In this document: positions 51,456 through 60,877 of the stretch, piece by piece
Layout: each line of letters begins with the position of its first letter
Numbering within the stretch: position 1 is the stretch's first letter
DNA from: Lysobacter auxotrophicus
Lineage (GTDB): Bacteria; Pseudomonadota; Gammaproteobacteria; Xanthomonadales; Xanthomonadaceae
Reading direction: 5' to 3'
DNA: 64,000 nucleotides
Assembly: GCF_027924565.1 (NCBI RefSeq)
Contig: NZ_AP027041.1
Coordinates: 558,001 to 622,000, forward strand
The notes under the pieces: model-generated
Told to the model about the DNA's origin: nothing
Databases searched by the model: none
What the model saw: only the letters and a program-made list of their open reading frames with translations
Made by a program: the position numbers and the translations under genes

Positions 51456-54164
51456 ATGGAACGCATGAACCAGCTGTCGGACGCAGACAGGACTTCGCGC
51501 ACGGGACTCGCGCTCGCGCTGTGGCTCGCGTTGTGTGCGCCGGCGGCTGGCGCATACGCGGCCGATACGAAGGCCGGCGACAGGCCGTGGCTCGACACCT
51601 CGCGCAGCTTCGAACAACGCGCGGCGGACCTGGTCTCGCGCATGACGCTGGACGAGAAGGCCGCGCAGATGCAGAACGCCGCGCCGGCGATCGATCGCCT
51701 CGGCGTGCCGGCGTACGACTGGTGGAACGAGGCGCTGCACGGCGTCGCGCGCGCGGGCGGGGCGACGGTGTTCCCGCAGGCCATCGGCATGGCGGCGACC
51801 TTCGACGTGCCGCTGATGGCGCAGATCAGCGAAGCGATCAGCGACGAGGCACGCGCCAAGCATCACGAATTCGCGCGCCAGGGCCAGCGCGGCCGCTACC
51901 AGGGCCTCACGTTCTGGTCGCCGAACATCAACATCTTCCGCGATCCGCGCTGGGGGCGAGGGCAGGAGACCTACGGCGAGGATCCCTACCTCACCGCGCG
52001 CATGGGCGTGACGTTCGTGAAGGGCCTGCAGGGCGACGATCCGAAGTACCGCAAGCTCGACGCGACGGCCAAGCACTTCGCCGTGCACAGCGGCCCCGAA
52101 GCCGATCGCCACACCTTCGACGCGAAGCCGACCGAGCGCGACCTGCGCGAAACCTACCTGCCCGCGTTCGAAGTGCTGGTGAAGGAAGGCGACGTCGATT
52201 CGGTGATGGGCGCCTACAACCGCGTCTACGGCGAATCGGCGAGTGCCAGCAGGTTCCTGCTGCAGGACGTGCTGCGCAAGGAATGGGGCTTCAAGGGATA
52301 CGTCGTCTCCGATTGCTGGGCGATCGTCGATATCTGGAAGCACCACAAGATCGTCGCGACGCCGGAAGAAGCGGCGGCGCTTGCGGTGAAGAACGGCACG
52401 CAGCTCGACTGCGGCGACACATACAAGCCCTCGCTCCCGGTGGCGGTGCGCAAAGGCCTGATTTCCGAGGCGGAGGTCGACGCCGCGCTGACGCAGCTGT
52501 TCACCGCACGCATGCGGCTTGGCATGTTCGATCCGCCGTCGCAGGTGCGCTGGGCGGGCATTCCTTATTCCGCGAACCAGTCGCCGGAACACGATGCGCT
52601 CTCGCGCAAGGTCGCGCAGGAATCCATCGTGCTGCTGAAGAACGACGGCGTGCTGCCGTTGTCGCGCGAGATCAAGCGCATCGCCGTGGTCGGCCCGACC
52701 GCGGACGACACGATGGCGCTGCTCGGCAACTACTACGGCACGCCGGCCGCGCCGGTGACGATCCTGCAGGGCATTCGCGATGCCGCGCCGAACGCGCAGG
52801 TCGTGCATGCGCGCGGTGTGGATCTGGTGGAAGGTCGCGACGATCCCGCGGCGAATCCGCTGATCGAACCGCAATACCTGCGCCCGGAAGCCGGTTCGAC
52901 CGAACGCGGCCTGCGCGGCGAGTATTTCCGCAATCGCGACCTTGCGGGCAAGCCGACCCTGGTGCGCGTGGATCCGCAGATCGGCTTCCGCTGGGATCGC
53001 GGTTCGCCGACCGACAACCTGATGGCGCGCGGCGAAGCGCAGGGCGGCCAGGACGTGCCGGCCGACGATTTCAGCATCCGCTGGAGCGGGCAGCTGCTGC
53101 CGCCGGTGAGCGGCACGTACCAGCTCGAGGCCGCCGGCAACGACGGCGTGCGGTTGTACATCGACGACAAGCCGGTGATCGACCACTGGCAGAACAGCGA
53201 CCGCCTGCACGCCGAACATGCCAACGTCGAACTGGAAGCGGGCCGCGCGTACAGGATCCGGCTCGAATACTACGAGCGCGAACGCGACGCCGGCGTGCGC
53301 CTCGCGTGGCGCATGCCGGGCGCGAAGCCGCCGTTCGAGGAAGCCGTGCAGGCTGCGCGCGACTCGGACGTGGTGGTCTTCGTCGGCGGCCTGACCGGCG
53401 ACGTGGAAGGCGAGGAGATGACGGTCAACTATCCGGGTTTCGCCGGTGGCGACCGCACCGACATCCGCCTGCCCGCGACGCAGCGCAAGCTGCTCGAAGC
53501 GCTGCACGCCACGGGCAAGCCGGTGGTGATGGTGCTGACCGCCGGGTCCGCAATCGGCGTGGACTGGGCGAAGCAGAACCTGCCCGCGATCGTGATGGCG
53601 TGGTACCCCGGCCAGCGCGGCGGCAACGCCGTGGCCGACGTGCTGTTCGGCGATGCCAACCCGGCCGGACGCCTGCCCGTCACCTTCTACAAGGCCGACG
53701 AAAAGCTGCCTGCGTTCGACGATTACGCGATGCGCAATCGCACGTACCGCTACTTCCAGGGCGAGCCGTTGTATCCGTTCGGCCACGGGCTCTCGTACAC
53801 CACATTCGCGTACTCGGGATTGAAGCTCGACCGCGCGAGCGCGTCGCCCACTCAGCCGGTGAAAGCGACCGTGCAGGTGAAGAACACCGGCAAGCGCGCG
53901 GGCGATGAAGTGGTGCAGCTGTACCTGCATCCGCTGGCCCCCAGGCGCGAGCGCGCGACGAAGGAGCTGCGCGGCTTCCAGCGCGTGCACCTGCAGCCGG
54001 GCGAATCGCGCGAGGTGAGCTTCACGATCACGCCGGCGAAGGATCTGCGGACGTGGGACGAAGCGCGCGATGCGTACGCGGTGGACCCCGGCGCGTATGA
54101 AGTGCAGGTCGGTGCGTCGAGCGCGGATGTGCGCGTGAAACAGGCCTTTGACGTCACCCCGTAA
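51456..54164 (+). CDS. xyl3A: GH3 beta-xylosidase/beta-glucosidase with inserted PA14 domain
   Basis: A 902-residue exported enzyme. The GH3 N-terminal barrel (about 45-330) includes RDPRWGRGQETYGEDPYL, KLDATAKHFAVHSGPEADRH and the nucleophile Asp286 in GYVVSDCWAIVD. The C-terminal alpha/beta sandwich starts at IVLLKNDGVLPLSREIKRIA. It is split by a PA14 domain at about 480-630 (GLRGEYFRNRDLAGKP, GNDGVRLYIDDKPVIDHW), which in related enzymes contacts the substrate rim. It resumes at VVVFVGGLTGDVEGEEM and ends in a fibronectin-type III-like domain (KATVQVKNTGKRAGDEVVQL). In this locus it most likely trims xylo-oligosaccharides. ATG 51456 or 51465 both work. Confidence 0.92.
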   Translation: MERMNQLSDADRTSRTGLALALWLALCAPAAGAYAADTKAGDRPWLDTSRSFEQRAADLVSRMTLDEKAAQMQNAAPAIDRLGVPAYDWWNEALHGVARAGGATVFPQAIGMAATFDVPLMAQISEAISDEARAKHHEFARQGQRGRYQGLTFWSPNINIFRDPRWGRGQETYGEDPYLTARMGVTFVKGLQGDDPKYRKLDATAKHFAVHSGPEADRHTFDAKPTERDLRETYLPAFEVLVKEGDVDSVMGAYNRVYGESASASRFLLQDVLRKEWGFKGYVVSDCWAIVDIWKHHKIVATPEEAAALAVKNGTQLDCGDTYKPSLPVAVRKGLISEAEVDAALTQLFTARMRLGMFDPPSQVRWAGIPYSANQSPEHDALSRKVAQESIVLLKNDGVLPLSREIKRIAVVGPTADDTMALLGNYYGTPAAPVTILQGIRDAAPNAQVVHARGVDLVEGRDDPAANPLIEPQYLRPEAGSTERGLRGEYFRNRDLAGKPTLVRVDPQIGFRWDRGSPTDNLMARGEAQGGQDVPADDFSIRWSGQLLPPVSGTYQLEAAGNDGVRLYIDDKPVIDHWQNSDRLHAEHANVELEAGRAYRIRLEYYERERDAGVRLAWRMPGAKPPFEEAVQAARDSDVVVFVGGLTGDVEGEEMTVNYPGFAGGDRTDIRLPATQRKLLEALHATGKPVVMVLTAGSAIGVDWAKQNLPAIVMAWYPGQRGGNAVADVLFGDANPAGRLPVTFYKADEKLPAFDDYAMRNRTYRYFQGEPLYPFGHGLSYTTFAYSGLKLDRASASPTQPVKATVQVKNTGKRAGDEVVQLYLHPLAPRRERATKELRGFQRVHLQPGESREVSFTITPAKDLRTWDEARDAYAVDPGAYEVQVGASSADVRVKQAFDVTP

Positions 54165-54180
54165 CGCAGACCCACCCACC

Positions 54181-54282
54181 CGTCGTTCCCGCGAAGGCGG
54201 GAACCCGACTGCCGCCGGCGTCACGCTCTGCGGAAGACGTGTCGCAGCGGCAAGCGGGATCCCCGCCTTCGCGGGGATGACG
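54181..54282. repeat. Facing family 2 palindromes between GH3 and uxuB genes
   Basis: CGTCGTTCCCGCGAAGGCGG followed by GAACCCG (54181-54207) and GGATCCCCGCCTTCGCGGGG followed by ATGACGG (54257-54282) lie in opposite orientation about 50 bases apart. No gene is present in this 189-base gap. Confidence 0.88.
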
Positions 54283-54353
54283 GCTCCTTCCATCACGGCG
54301 ACGCGTAACGCCGATCCGTCACGCCGATCCACCCCGGAACACAGCAGCACGAC

Positions 54354-55811
54354 ATGACCGAACGCCGACTCAACGCCGCCACGCTCGCCACGCTTCCCCC
54401 CGACATCCAGCGCCCCAACTACGACCGTGCCGCCACGAAGATCGGCATCGTCCACCTCGGCCTCGGCGCGTTCCATCGCGCGCACCAGGCGGTCTACGTC
54501 GACGACGTGCTCGCGCATGATCCCGACTGGGCGATCTGCGGCGTGTCGCTCAACAGCCTGGACGTGCGCGACGCGCTCGCGCCGCAGGACGGTCTGTACA
54601 CGCTGGCGTTGCTCGGCGAGCAGCCGACGCTGCGCGTGATCGGCGCCATCCGCGAAGTGTTCGCCGCGCGCGAGGAACGCGAGCGCGTGCTCGGTCGCAT
54701 GTCCGATGTCGACGTGCGCCTGGTCACGCTGACCGTGACCGAGAAGGGCTATTGCCTGTCCGGCGGCGAACTCGATTTCGATCATCCCGACATCGCGCAC
54801 GATCTGGCCAATCCGCGCACGCCGGTCAGCGCGATCGGCTATCTCGTCGAAGGCCTGCGTCGTCGCAAGGCGCAGCGGCTGCCGCCGTACACCGTGCTCA
54901 GCTGCGACAACCTGCCCGACAACGGCGGCAAGCTGCGGCGCGCGGTGGTCGCGTACGCGCAGCGGCTCGACCACGATCTCGCGTGCTGGATTGCCGAGAA
55001 CGGCGCGTTCCCGCGGTCGATGGTCGACAGCATCACGCCGGCGACCGACGACGCGCTGCGCGAGCGCGTTTGCGACGCGCTCGGCTGCGTCGACGCGTGG
55101 CCCGTGCAGCGCGAGGCGTACACGCAGTGGGTGGTCGAGGACGCGTTCTGCAACGGGCGACCGCCGCTGGAGCGCGCCGGCGTCACGATGAGCGACGACA
55201 TCGCCGGCTACGACCGCGCGAAGCTGCGCCTGCTCAACGCGCCGCATTCGGCGCTGGCGTACCTGGGTTCGCTGATGGGCATCGAAACCGTCGCGCAGGC
55301 GATGGGGACGCCGGTGCTCGCGGCGTTCGTCGAGCGCCTCATGCACGACGCCATCGTGCCGAACGTCGCCGCGCCGCGCGGCTTCGACGCGCCGCGCTAC
55401 GTCGATGCGATCCTGGAACGTTTCCGCAATCCGGCCATCCAGCACCGGCTGTCGCAGATCGCGTGGGACGGATCGCAGAAGATCCCCGTGCGGCTGCTCG
55501 GCACGATCGCCGACGCGCTCGCCGCGGGGCGTCCGATCGGCCGGCTCTGCCTGCCCATCGCGGGCTGGCTGCACTTCGTGCGTCGCCAGGCGCGCAACGG
55601 CGTCGCGCTTTCGGACCCGATGAACGACGTGCTGTCGCAGGTCGGCCGCCGCACGACGGGCGACGCGACGCACGACGTGGACGCGTTCCTCGCGATCGAT
55701 GCGGTGTTCGCGCCGCTGTCGGCCGACGCGCGCTTCGTCGCGGCAATGCGCTCGGCGTATGCGGCGCTGGGCGACGGTTCGCCGGACGCGGTGGGCGCGG
55801 CGCTCTTGTAG
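54354..55811 (+). CDS. uxuB: Fructuronate reductase / mannitol dehydrogenase family
   Basis: A 485-residue NAD-dependent long-chain polyol dehydrogenase. The Rossmann start is IGIVHLGLGAFHRAHQAVYVD. The catalytic region includes VTLTVTEKGYCLSGGELDFD, VLSCDNLPDNGG, DSITPATDD, the Lys/Asn/His active-site block KLRLLNAPHSALAYLGSLMG and MHDAIVPNV. In this locus reduction of D-fructuronate to D-mannonate is the expected reaction, linking UxaC to ManD; mannitol or arabinitol dehydrogenase activity cannot be excluded from sequence. Its stop codon TAG is the first triplet of a REP palindrome, so the native C-terminus may have been altered by REP insertion. Confidence 0.88.
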   Translation: MTERRLNAATLATLPPDIQRPNYDRAATKIGIVHLGLGAFHRAHQAVYVDDVLAHDPDWAICGVSLNSLDVRDALAPQDGLYTLALLGEQPTLRVIGAIREVFAAREERERVLGRMSDVDVRLVTLTVTEKGYCLSGGELDFDHPDIAHDLANPRTPVSAIGYLVEGLRRRKAQRLPPYTVLSCDNLPDNGGKLRRAVVAYAQRLDHDLACWIAENGAFPRSMVDSITPATDDALRERVCDALGCVDAWPVQREAYTQWVVEDAFCNGRPPLERAGVTMSDDIAGYDRAKLRLLNAPHSALAYLGSLMGIETVAQAMGTPVLAAFVERLMHDAIVPNVAAPRGFDAPRYVDAILERFRNPAIQHRLSQIAWDGSQKIPVRLLGTIADALAAGRPIGRLCLPIAGWLHFVRRQARNGVALSDPMNDVLSQVGRRTTGDATHDVDAFLAIDAVFAPLSADARFVAAMRSAYAALGDGSPDAVGAALL

Positions 55812-55882
55812 CCCGGGTAAGCGAAGCGCGCCCGGGGAACGAGTCGGCTGCCCGTCCCGGGTGCGCTTCGCTTACCCGGGCT
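55809..55882. repeat. Inverted REP pair overlapping the uxuB stop
   Basis: TAGCCCGGGTAAGCGAAGCG plus CGCCCGGGG (55809-55837) and its inverse (55856-55882) are separated by 18 bases. They sit between the convergent uxuB and SMP-30 genes, where the hairpin may also end transcription. Confidence 0.92.
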
Positions 55883-55903
55883 GCAGGAGCCTGTTCGGCT
55901 GTC

Positions 55904-56938
55904 TCAGCGCTCGAATCCCACGCCACGCGCCTCCACGCGAACCCGCGCGACGAAGGTGTGCGAGGTGATGTATAGGGTGCGCCCATCGTCGCCGAAGGTC
56001 GCATTCGACACGCGCGCCCCGGTCTCGATCATGCCGAGCCGCTTGCCGCTGGCATCCATCACCAGCAGCCCGCCGGGCGCGCTCGCGAACAGGTGTCCGT
56101 CCGCCGAGACCGTCAGCCCGTCGGGGGCGCCTTCGGCGTTCGCGGCGAGGTCGCTCGCATCGGCCAGCACGCGGCGGTCGGTCACGTTGCCGTGCGCGTC
56201 GAGCCGATAGACCATCCACACCGGATGCTCGCGATCGGAGTTCGCGACGTACAACGTGCGCTCGTCCGGCGACAACGCGACGCCGTTGGGAAACTTCAGG
56301 GCACCTTCGATCAGGTGCACCGAACCGTCCGGATCGAGCCGGTACACGCCGTTGACCGGCTGCTCCTTGAGCGGCGAGTCGTCGATGCCGTTCAACCCGT
56401 ACGGCGGATCGGTGAAGAACACCACGCCGTCGCGGCGGCGCGCGATGTCGTTGGGGCTGTTGAACCGCTTCCCCTCGTAGGTCGCCGCGAGCGTCGTGCG
56501 CTGCTTCGTTGCCGGATCGAACCGCGCGATGAGGCGCGAACCCGAATCGGCCAGCAGCACCGTGCCGGCGGGCTCGGCTTCCAGCCCGTTCGCACCCGCT
56601 TCGCGCAGTCCCGCCGTGTCGGTGCCGGCGTAACCGGACGGCGTGAGGAACACCGAGGCGCCCTCGCGCGCGGACCAGCGATGCATCGTGTTCGCGGGCA
56701 CGTCGTTGAACAGCAGGTAGTCGCCGCCGGAGATCCACGCCGGGCCTTCCGACCACGTGAAGCCTTCCGCGATCTTCTCGATGCGCGCGTCCTTGCGCAC
56801 GATCGCGTCGAACGACGGATCGAACGCGACGATGCGGCCGATGGACGCGCCATGCGTTTGCGGCGCTGGCGGCGACGCGCACGCGGCGAGCACGGCGCAC
56901 GACATCACGGCAGCGGCGATGCGAAATCCCTTCGGCAT
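55904..56938 (-). CDS. SMP-30/gluconolactonase-family lipoprotein
   Basis: A 344-residue beta-propeller lactonase exported as a lipoprotein (signal MPKGFRIAAAVMSCAVLAAC, lipobox LAAC). Family landmarks are the metal-binding Glu in AEGFTWSEGPAWIS, KRFNSPNDIARRRDGVVFFT (Asn ligand), GALKFPNGVALSPDERTLYV, and the Asp of GAPDGLTVSADGHLFASAP. It hydrolyses aldonolactones in the envelope; in a xylan locus a xylono- or glucarolactone is plausible but unproven. It starts 19 bases after the GH10 stop and is the last gene of the minus-strand operon. Confidence 0.87.
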   Translation of the reverse strand: MPKGFRIAAAVMSCAVLAACASPPAPQTHGASIGRIVAFDPSFDAIVRKDARIEKIAEGFTWSEGPAWISGGDYLLFNDVPANTMHRWSAREGASVFLTPSGYAGTDTAGLREAGANGLEAEPAGTVLLADSGSRLIARFDPATKQRTTLAATYEGKRFNSPNDIARRRDGVVFFTDPPYGLNGIDDSPLKEQPVNGVYRLDPDGSVHLIEGALKFPNGVALSPDERTLYVANSDREHPVWMVYRLDAHGNVTDRRVLADASDLAANAEGAPDGLTVSADGHLFASAPGGLLVMDASGKRLGMIETGARVSNATFGDDGRTLYITSHTFVARVRVEARGVGFER

Positions 56939-56957
56939 GACGATTCCCCAGTGAGGT

Positions 56958-58139
56958 TCAGCGGCCCGGTGCGGTGCACGCGTCGCCGCAGGGTACACGC
57001 AGCACCGCGTCCAGTGCGGGCCGCGGCTGGCGCTCGCGATCGAACAGCAGCGGATAGTTGATGCGCCCCGGCACCGGGTAGTCGTTCTTCCACGACATCC
57101 CGTCGTGCACGCCCCACAGGCTGACGCGATCGATCACATCGCGCTTGCGGTGGAACAGCGCGAACAGCTCGGCGTAGCGCGCGCTCAGCCGTTGCTGCAC
57201 CTCGGGCGGGAGGCCGTCGCGATACGGATCGAGGTAGCGCTTGAATTCCGGCAGCTGGAACTGCGGATGCGCCATCACCGTGCCGATGACCTGGCCTTCG
57301 CGCGTGAGCGGCAGCACGTCCACGTCGAGTTCGGTGATCATCACCTTCAGCCCGAGCGCGGCGTACGCATCGATGGCCGCTTCGATGTCGGCGAGCGACG
57401 GATAGTTCAGGCCCCAATGGCCCTGCATGCCGATGCCGTCGATGCGCACGCCCTGCGCCTGCAGCTTCTTCACCATGCGCACGATGCCGTCGCGCTTGGC
57501 GGGGCGCCAGGTGTTGAAGTCGTTGTAGTACAGCTGCGCGTCCGGTGCGTAACGATGCGCGAACTCGAACGCATGCTTCACCAGCTCGTCGCCATCGCCG
57601 ACGCCGCGCACCCACGTGGTGTCGCGATACCCGCCGTCCTCGTCGATCACTTCGTTGACGACGTCCCATGCATCGACGCGGCCCTTGTAGCGACCGGCAA
57701 CCTTCTCGATGTACGCGCGCATGCGCTCGATCTGCGCCTGCCGCGTGTTCGGCTTGCCGTTCGCGTCCTGGAAGAACCACTCCGGCGTCTGGTTGTGCCA
57801 CACCAGCGTGTGGCCGATCACGTACATGCCGTGCTTGCGGCCGAAGTCCACGAAGGCGTCCGCCGCGGCGAAGTCGTACACGCCGGGCTTCGGGTTCACG
57901 ACCTCGGCCTTCATGACGTTCTCGGCGGTGCTCGCGTTGAAGTGTTTGATGGCGATCGCCTGCGATGCGACATCGCGCCCGGACACGATGTCGTCGTTCA
58001 CGGCCACGCCGAGCCGGAAATCGTCGGCGTATGCGGCCTTCAGCGTCGTCGCGGGCTGCTTCGCCATTGCGCCCGATGCTGCGAGCACGCCGAGCAGCGT
58101 GGCGGCAAGCAGGTTGCGTGCGGTGTTGCGTGCGGTCAT
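56958..58139 (-). CDS. xyn10: GH10 endo-beta-1,4-xylanase
   Basis: A 393-residue secreted xylanase. The signal peptide ends ASGAMA. The barrel has the acid/base Glu163 in WDVVNEVIDEDG and the nucleophile Glu270 in VMITELDVDV. Other GH10 pieces are HFNASTAENVMKAEVVNP, GHTLVWHNQTPEWFF, LYYNDFN and WGVHDGMSWKNDYP. There is no carbohydrate-binding module. The intermediate length and lack of modules suggest it acts on soluble or already shortened glucuronoxylan. The start overlaps the GH2 stop (ATGA), so it belongs to the operon GH115-uxaC-GH2-xyn10-lactonase. Confidence 0.95.
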   Translation of the reverse strand: MTARNTARNLLAATLLGVLAASGAMAKQPATTLKAAYADDFRLGVAVNDDIVSGRDVASQAIAIKHFNASTAENVMKAEVVNPKPGVYDFAAADAFVDFGRKHGMYVIGHTLVWHNQTPEWFFQDANGKPNTRQAQIERMRAYIEKVAGRYKGRVDAWDVVNEVIDEDGGYRDTTWVRGVGDGDELVKHAFEFAHRYAPDAQLYYNDFNTWRPAKRDGIVRMVKKLQAQGVRIDGIGMQGHWGLNYPSLADIEAAIDAYAALGLKVMITELDVDVLPLTREGQVIGTVMAHPQFQLPEFKRYLDPYRDGLPPEVQQRLSARYAELFALFHRKRDVIDRVSLWGVHDGMSWKNDYPVPGRINYPLLFDRERQPRPALDAVLRVPCGDACTAPGR

Positions 58140-60877
58140 GGCTGTTCCTGTCGACTTTCGATGGTGAGGGTCGCGCCCTGCAGCGCGTCGCCGTCGGCGC
58201 GCAACGTGATGGCGCCGCTCGTACCCGGAACGCCGCGCACGATCGCGAGCGCCATCCCGCTGAACGCACGGCGTTCATGCGAGACGAACGCGTCCATGTC
58301 GGTCGGATCGCCGTTGTCGGTCGCGACGATCTCGCCTGGCCCCTCGAGGGTGAAGCGGATGCGGTTGGCGGCGTTCGGCACGGGAAGGCCGTTGCGGTCG
58401 AGCACGCGCACGGTGACGAACGAAAGATCGCGCCCGTCGTTGGCGATGACGGCGCGGTCGGCCTTCGCCTCGATGCGCGACGGCGCACCGGCGGTACGCG
58501 TGGACGCGCTCGCCCACGGCTTGCCGCCCTGGTACGCCTGCACGCGGATCTCGCCCGGGCGATACACCACCTCGTCCCAGCGCAGGCGGTACTCGAACGG
58601 TCCCTTCTTCTTCCGCCCCTGTGACACGCCGTTGACGAACAGTTCGGCTTCGTCGCCGGACGTGAACACGTGCACCGGCGTCACCTGGCCCTCGCGGCCC
58701 GGCCACGTCCAGTGCGGCAGCACGTGCACCATCGGCAGGTCGGGACGCCAGCGCGACTGATACAGGTAATAGCGATCCTTCGGAAAACCGGCCAGATCGA
58801 CGATGCCGGAATACGAACTGCGCGAGTCGTAATAGGGCGTCGGTTCGCCGAGGTAATCGAAGCCCGTCCAGACGAACTCGCCGGCGACGAACGGGTGGCG
58901 GTCGAGGCTCGCGAACACCTTGTCGGCGCTGGAGCCGAAATCCACCGCATGCAGTTCGTACGCGCTGACCTGGCGGATCGACGAATCGCCACCGCTGCCG
59001 TCGCGCACCGGCGCGCTGGTTTTGGGCGTGACCGGGAACAGGTACACGCCGCGGCTGCTGAGCGCCGATGCGGTTTCGGTGCTGACGATGGCCTTGCCCG
59101 GGAATGCCGCATGGAACGCGTCGTACTGCGGCGGCGTGCGGATGCGCTGCGTGCCTTCGAACTCCGGTTCCTGGCGGATGCCTTCGCCCTGGTAATTCAG
59201 GCCGATGACGTCCAGCTCGCGAGGCAGCGGCATGTCGGGCTTGGCCCAGTTCATCGCGTTGATCGTGGGACGCGTCGGGTCCTCCTCGCGCACGATCGCG
59301 TGCAGCTTCCGCGCGATGGCCGCGCCGTCCTCGCCGGTGTACTGCTCGCCGACTTCATTGCCGACGCCCCACAGCACGATGGAGGGATGGTTGCGGTCGC
59401 GGCGCAGCATCGCGCGCAGGTCGGGCTCGTGCCAGTCGGGGAAGGCGAGGTGGAAATCCAGCGGCGTCTTCTTGCGTTCCCACGAGTCGAACACCTCATC
59501 GACCACGAGAAGGCCCATGCGATCGGTGATTTCGAGCAGTTCCGGCGCCGGTGGGTTGTGCGCCATCCGCACGGCATTCGCGCCCATCTCGCGCAGGATC
59601 TCGAGCTGCCGCTCCGCGGCGCGCACGTTGAACGCAGCGCCGAGTGCGCCGAGGTCGTGATGGTTGTTCACGCCGCGGATCGCGATGCGTTCGCCGTTGA
59701 CGATGAGGCCTTCGTTCGCATCGAAGCGGATCGTGCGGATCCCGAATGGCGTTTCGACGCGATCGACGGCGCGGCCGTCCTCCGTCACCGTGGTGACGGC
59801 GACGTAGCGCTGCGGCTGCTGCGTCGGCGGCGGGCCCCACAGGCGCGGATTCGCCAGCGTCGTGGAGGCGGTGAGCGTCGTGCTCGACCGGGCGGGAATG
59901 CGCGCACGAGCGTGCGCGATGCGCGCGACGGCGCCGCCGCGCTTCACGCCGTGCGCGTCGAGTTCGAACACCTCCGTGGTTGCGACGACGTCCGCGACGC
60001 GCGCGGAATCGTTGTCGATCGACACGTCCAGCGCGATCGTTGCGGAATCCCTGGACACCTGCGGTGTCGTCACGCGCGTGCCCCACTGCGCGACGTGCAC
60101 GGGGTCGGTCGTCACCAGCCACACGTTGCGATACAGCCCCGCGCCGGGGTACCAGCGCGCCGAATCGGGCGGGTTGTCGAGGCGGATGGCGAGCTGGTTC
60201 GCGCGCCCGGGCGTCACGTACGGCGTGAGGTCCACTCGCCAGCCGTTGTAGCCGTACGGCCAGCCGCCGACGAGCTGGCCGTCGAGCCACACCGTCGCGT
60301 ACGACATCGCGCCGTCCACGTCGAGGAATACCTTGCGCCCCGCATCGCCCATCGGAATGTCGAGCGTGCGGCGATACCACGCCGGGCCCCACGTCTGCAG
60401 CCGTCCCATGCCGCCGTACGGACCGTCCTTGAGGAACGGCCCGGCGATGGCCCAATCGTGCGGCAAGGTCACCTTCGTCCATGCGCGATCGTCGAAGTCG
60501 CGCTGCACGAACGAGACGTCGCCACCGGGATGCCCGGCGGGGCGCACGTGGCGCTTCGCGGGGTCGCGGATCAGCGGATTGGCGGTGGGCAGGATCCACG
60601 CCTTGAGCACGCGTCGATCGGTCGCCTGCACCGTCGCGGCGGCATCGGGCCGGGCATCGGCGTCCTTGCCGTCGGCGCTCTGCGCGACCTCGGGGCGGAC
60701 GTCGTAGTCCAGGCCGCTCGCATCAGCGGGATCGCCCTTGTGGAAGCGCCATCCGGTGTCGAGGAGAACGCGCTCACGCGTTGCATCGCGATCGGCCGCC
60801 GCCACCGCGCCGCACAGCAGCGTCGCGGCGATGCACAGCGCATGCGCGACGCCACGGCAGCGCAGCCACGCGATCAC
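58136..60877 (-). CDS. GH2 beta-galactosidase/beta-glucuronidase-type glycosidase
   Basis: A 913-residue secreted GH2 enzyme. GTG 60877 is chosen: it overlaps the uxaC stop as GTGA and starts a signal peptide (VAHALCIAATLLCGAVAA). Domain order is a sugar-binding jelly roll (about 120-260, GWPYGYNGWRVDLTPYV), an immunoglobulin-like domain, and the barrel with acid/base Glu508 (WGVGNEVGEQ) and nucleophile Glu601 (STETASAL). Two C-terminal Ig-like domains follow (DUF4982-type, TPVHVFTSGDEAELFVNG). An insertion at about 60-120 is longer than in E. coli LacZ. Xylan loci of Xanthomonas carry this gene; it may remove galactosyl or other side groups. The exact substrate is not evident. Confidence 0.88.
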   Translation of the reverse strand: MIAWLRCRGVAHALCIAATLLCGAVAAADRDATRERVLLDTGWRFHKGDPADASGLDYDVRPEVAQSADGKDADARPDAAATVQATDRRVLKAWILPTANPLIRDPAKRHVRPAGHPGGDVSFVQRDFDDRAWTKVTLPHDWAIAGPFLKDGPYGGMGRLQTWGPAWYRRTLDIPMGDAGRKVFLDVDGAMSYATVWLDGQLVGGWPYGYNGWRVDLTPYVTPGRANQLAIRLDNPPDSARWYPGAGLYRNVWLVTTDPVHVAQWGTRVTTPQVSRDSATIALDVSIDNDSARVADVVATTEVFELDAHGVKRGGAVARIAHARARIPARSSTTLTASTTLANPRLWGPPPTQQPQRYVAVTTVTEDGRAVDRVETPFGIRTIRFDANEGLIVNGERIAIRGVNNHHDLGALGAAFNVRAAERQLEILREMGANAVRMAHNPPAPELLEITDRMGLLVVDEVFDSWERKKTPLDFHLAFPDWHEPDLRAMLRRDRNHPSIVLWGVGNEVGEQYTGEDGAAIARKLHAIVREEDPTRPTINAMNWAKPDMPLPRELDVIGLNYQGEGIRQEPEFEGTQRIRTPPQYDAFHAAFPGKAIVSTETASALSSRGVYLFPVTPKTSAPVRDGSGGDSSIRQVSAYELHAVDFGSSADKVFASLDRHPFVAGEFVWTGFDYLGEPTPYYDSRSSYSGIVDLAGFPKDRYYLYQSRWRPDLPMVHVLPHWTWPGREGQVTPVHVFTSGDEAELFVNGVSQGRKKKGPFEYRLRWDEVVYRPGEIRVQAYQGGKPWASASTRTAGAPSRIEAKADRAVIANDGRDLSFVTVRVLDRNGLPVPNAANRIRFTLEGPGEIVATDNGDPTDMDAFVSHERRAFSGMALAIVRGVPGTSGAITLRADGDALQGATLTIESRQEQP

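Noticed and set aside
49650-55673. An open frame of about 2000 codons on the minus strand
   Set aside because: It lies opposite the GH43, GH3 and uxuB genes, reads as Arg/Ala/His/Val-rich nonsense without motifs, and is the usual antisense shadow in very GC-rich coding DNA. The same applies to the 1415-codon frame at 44088-48335 and the 844-codon frame at 8133-10667.
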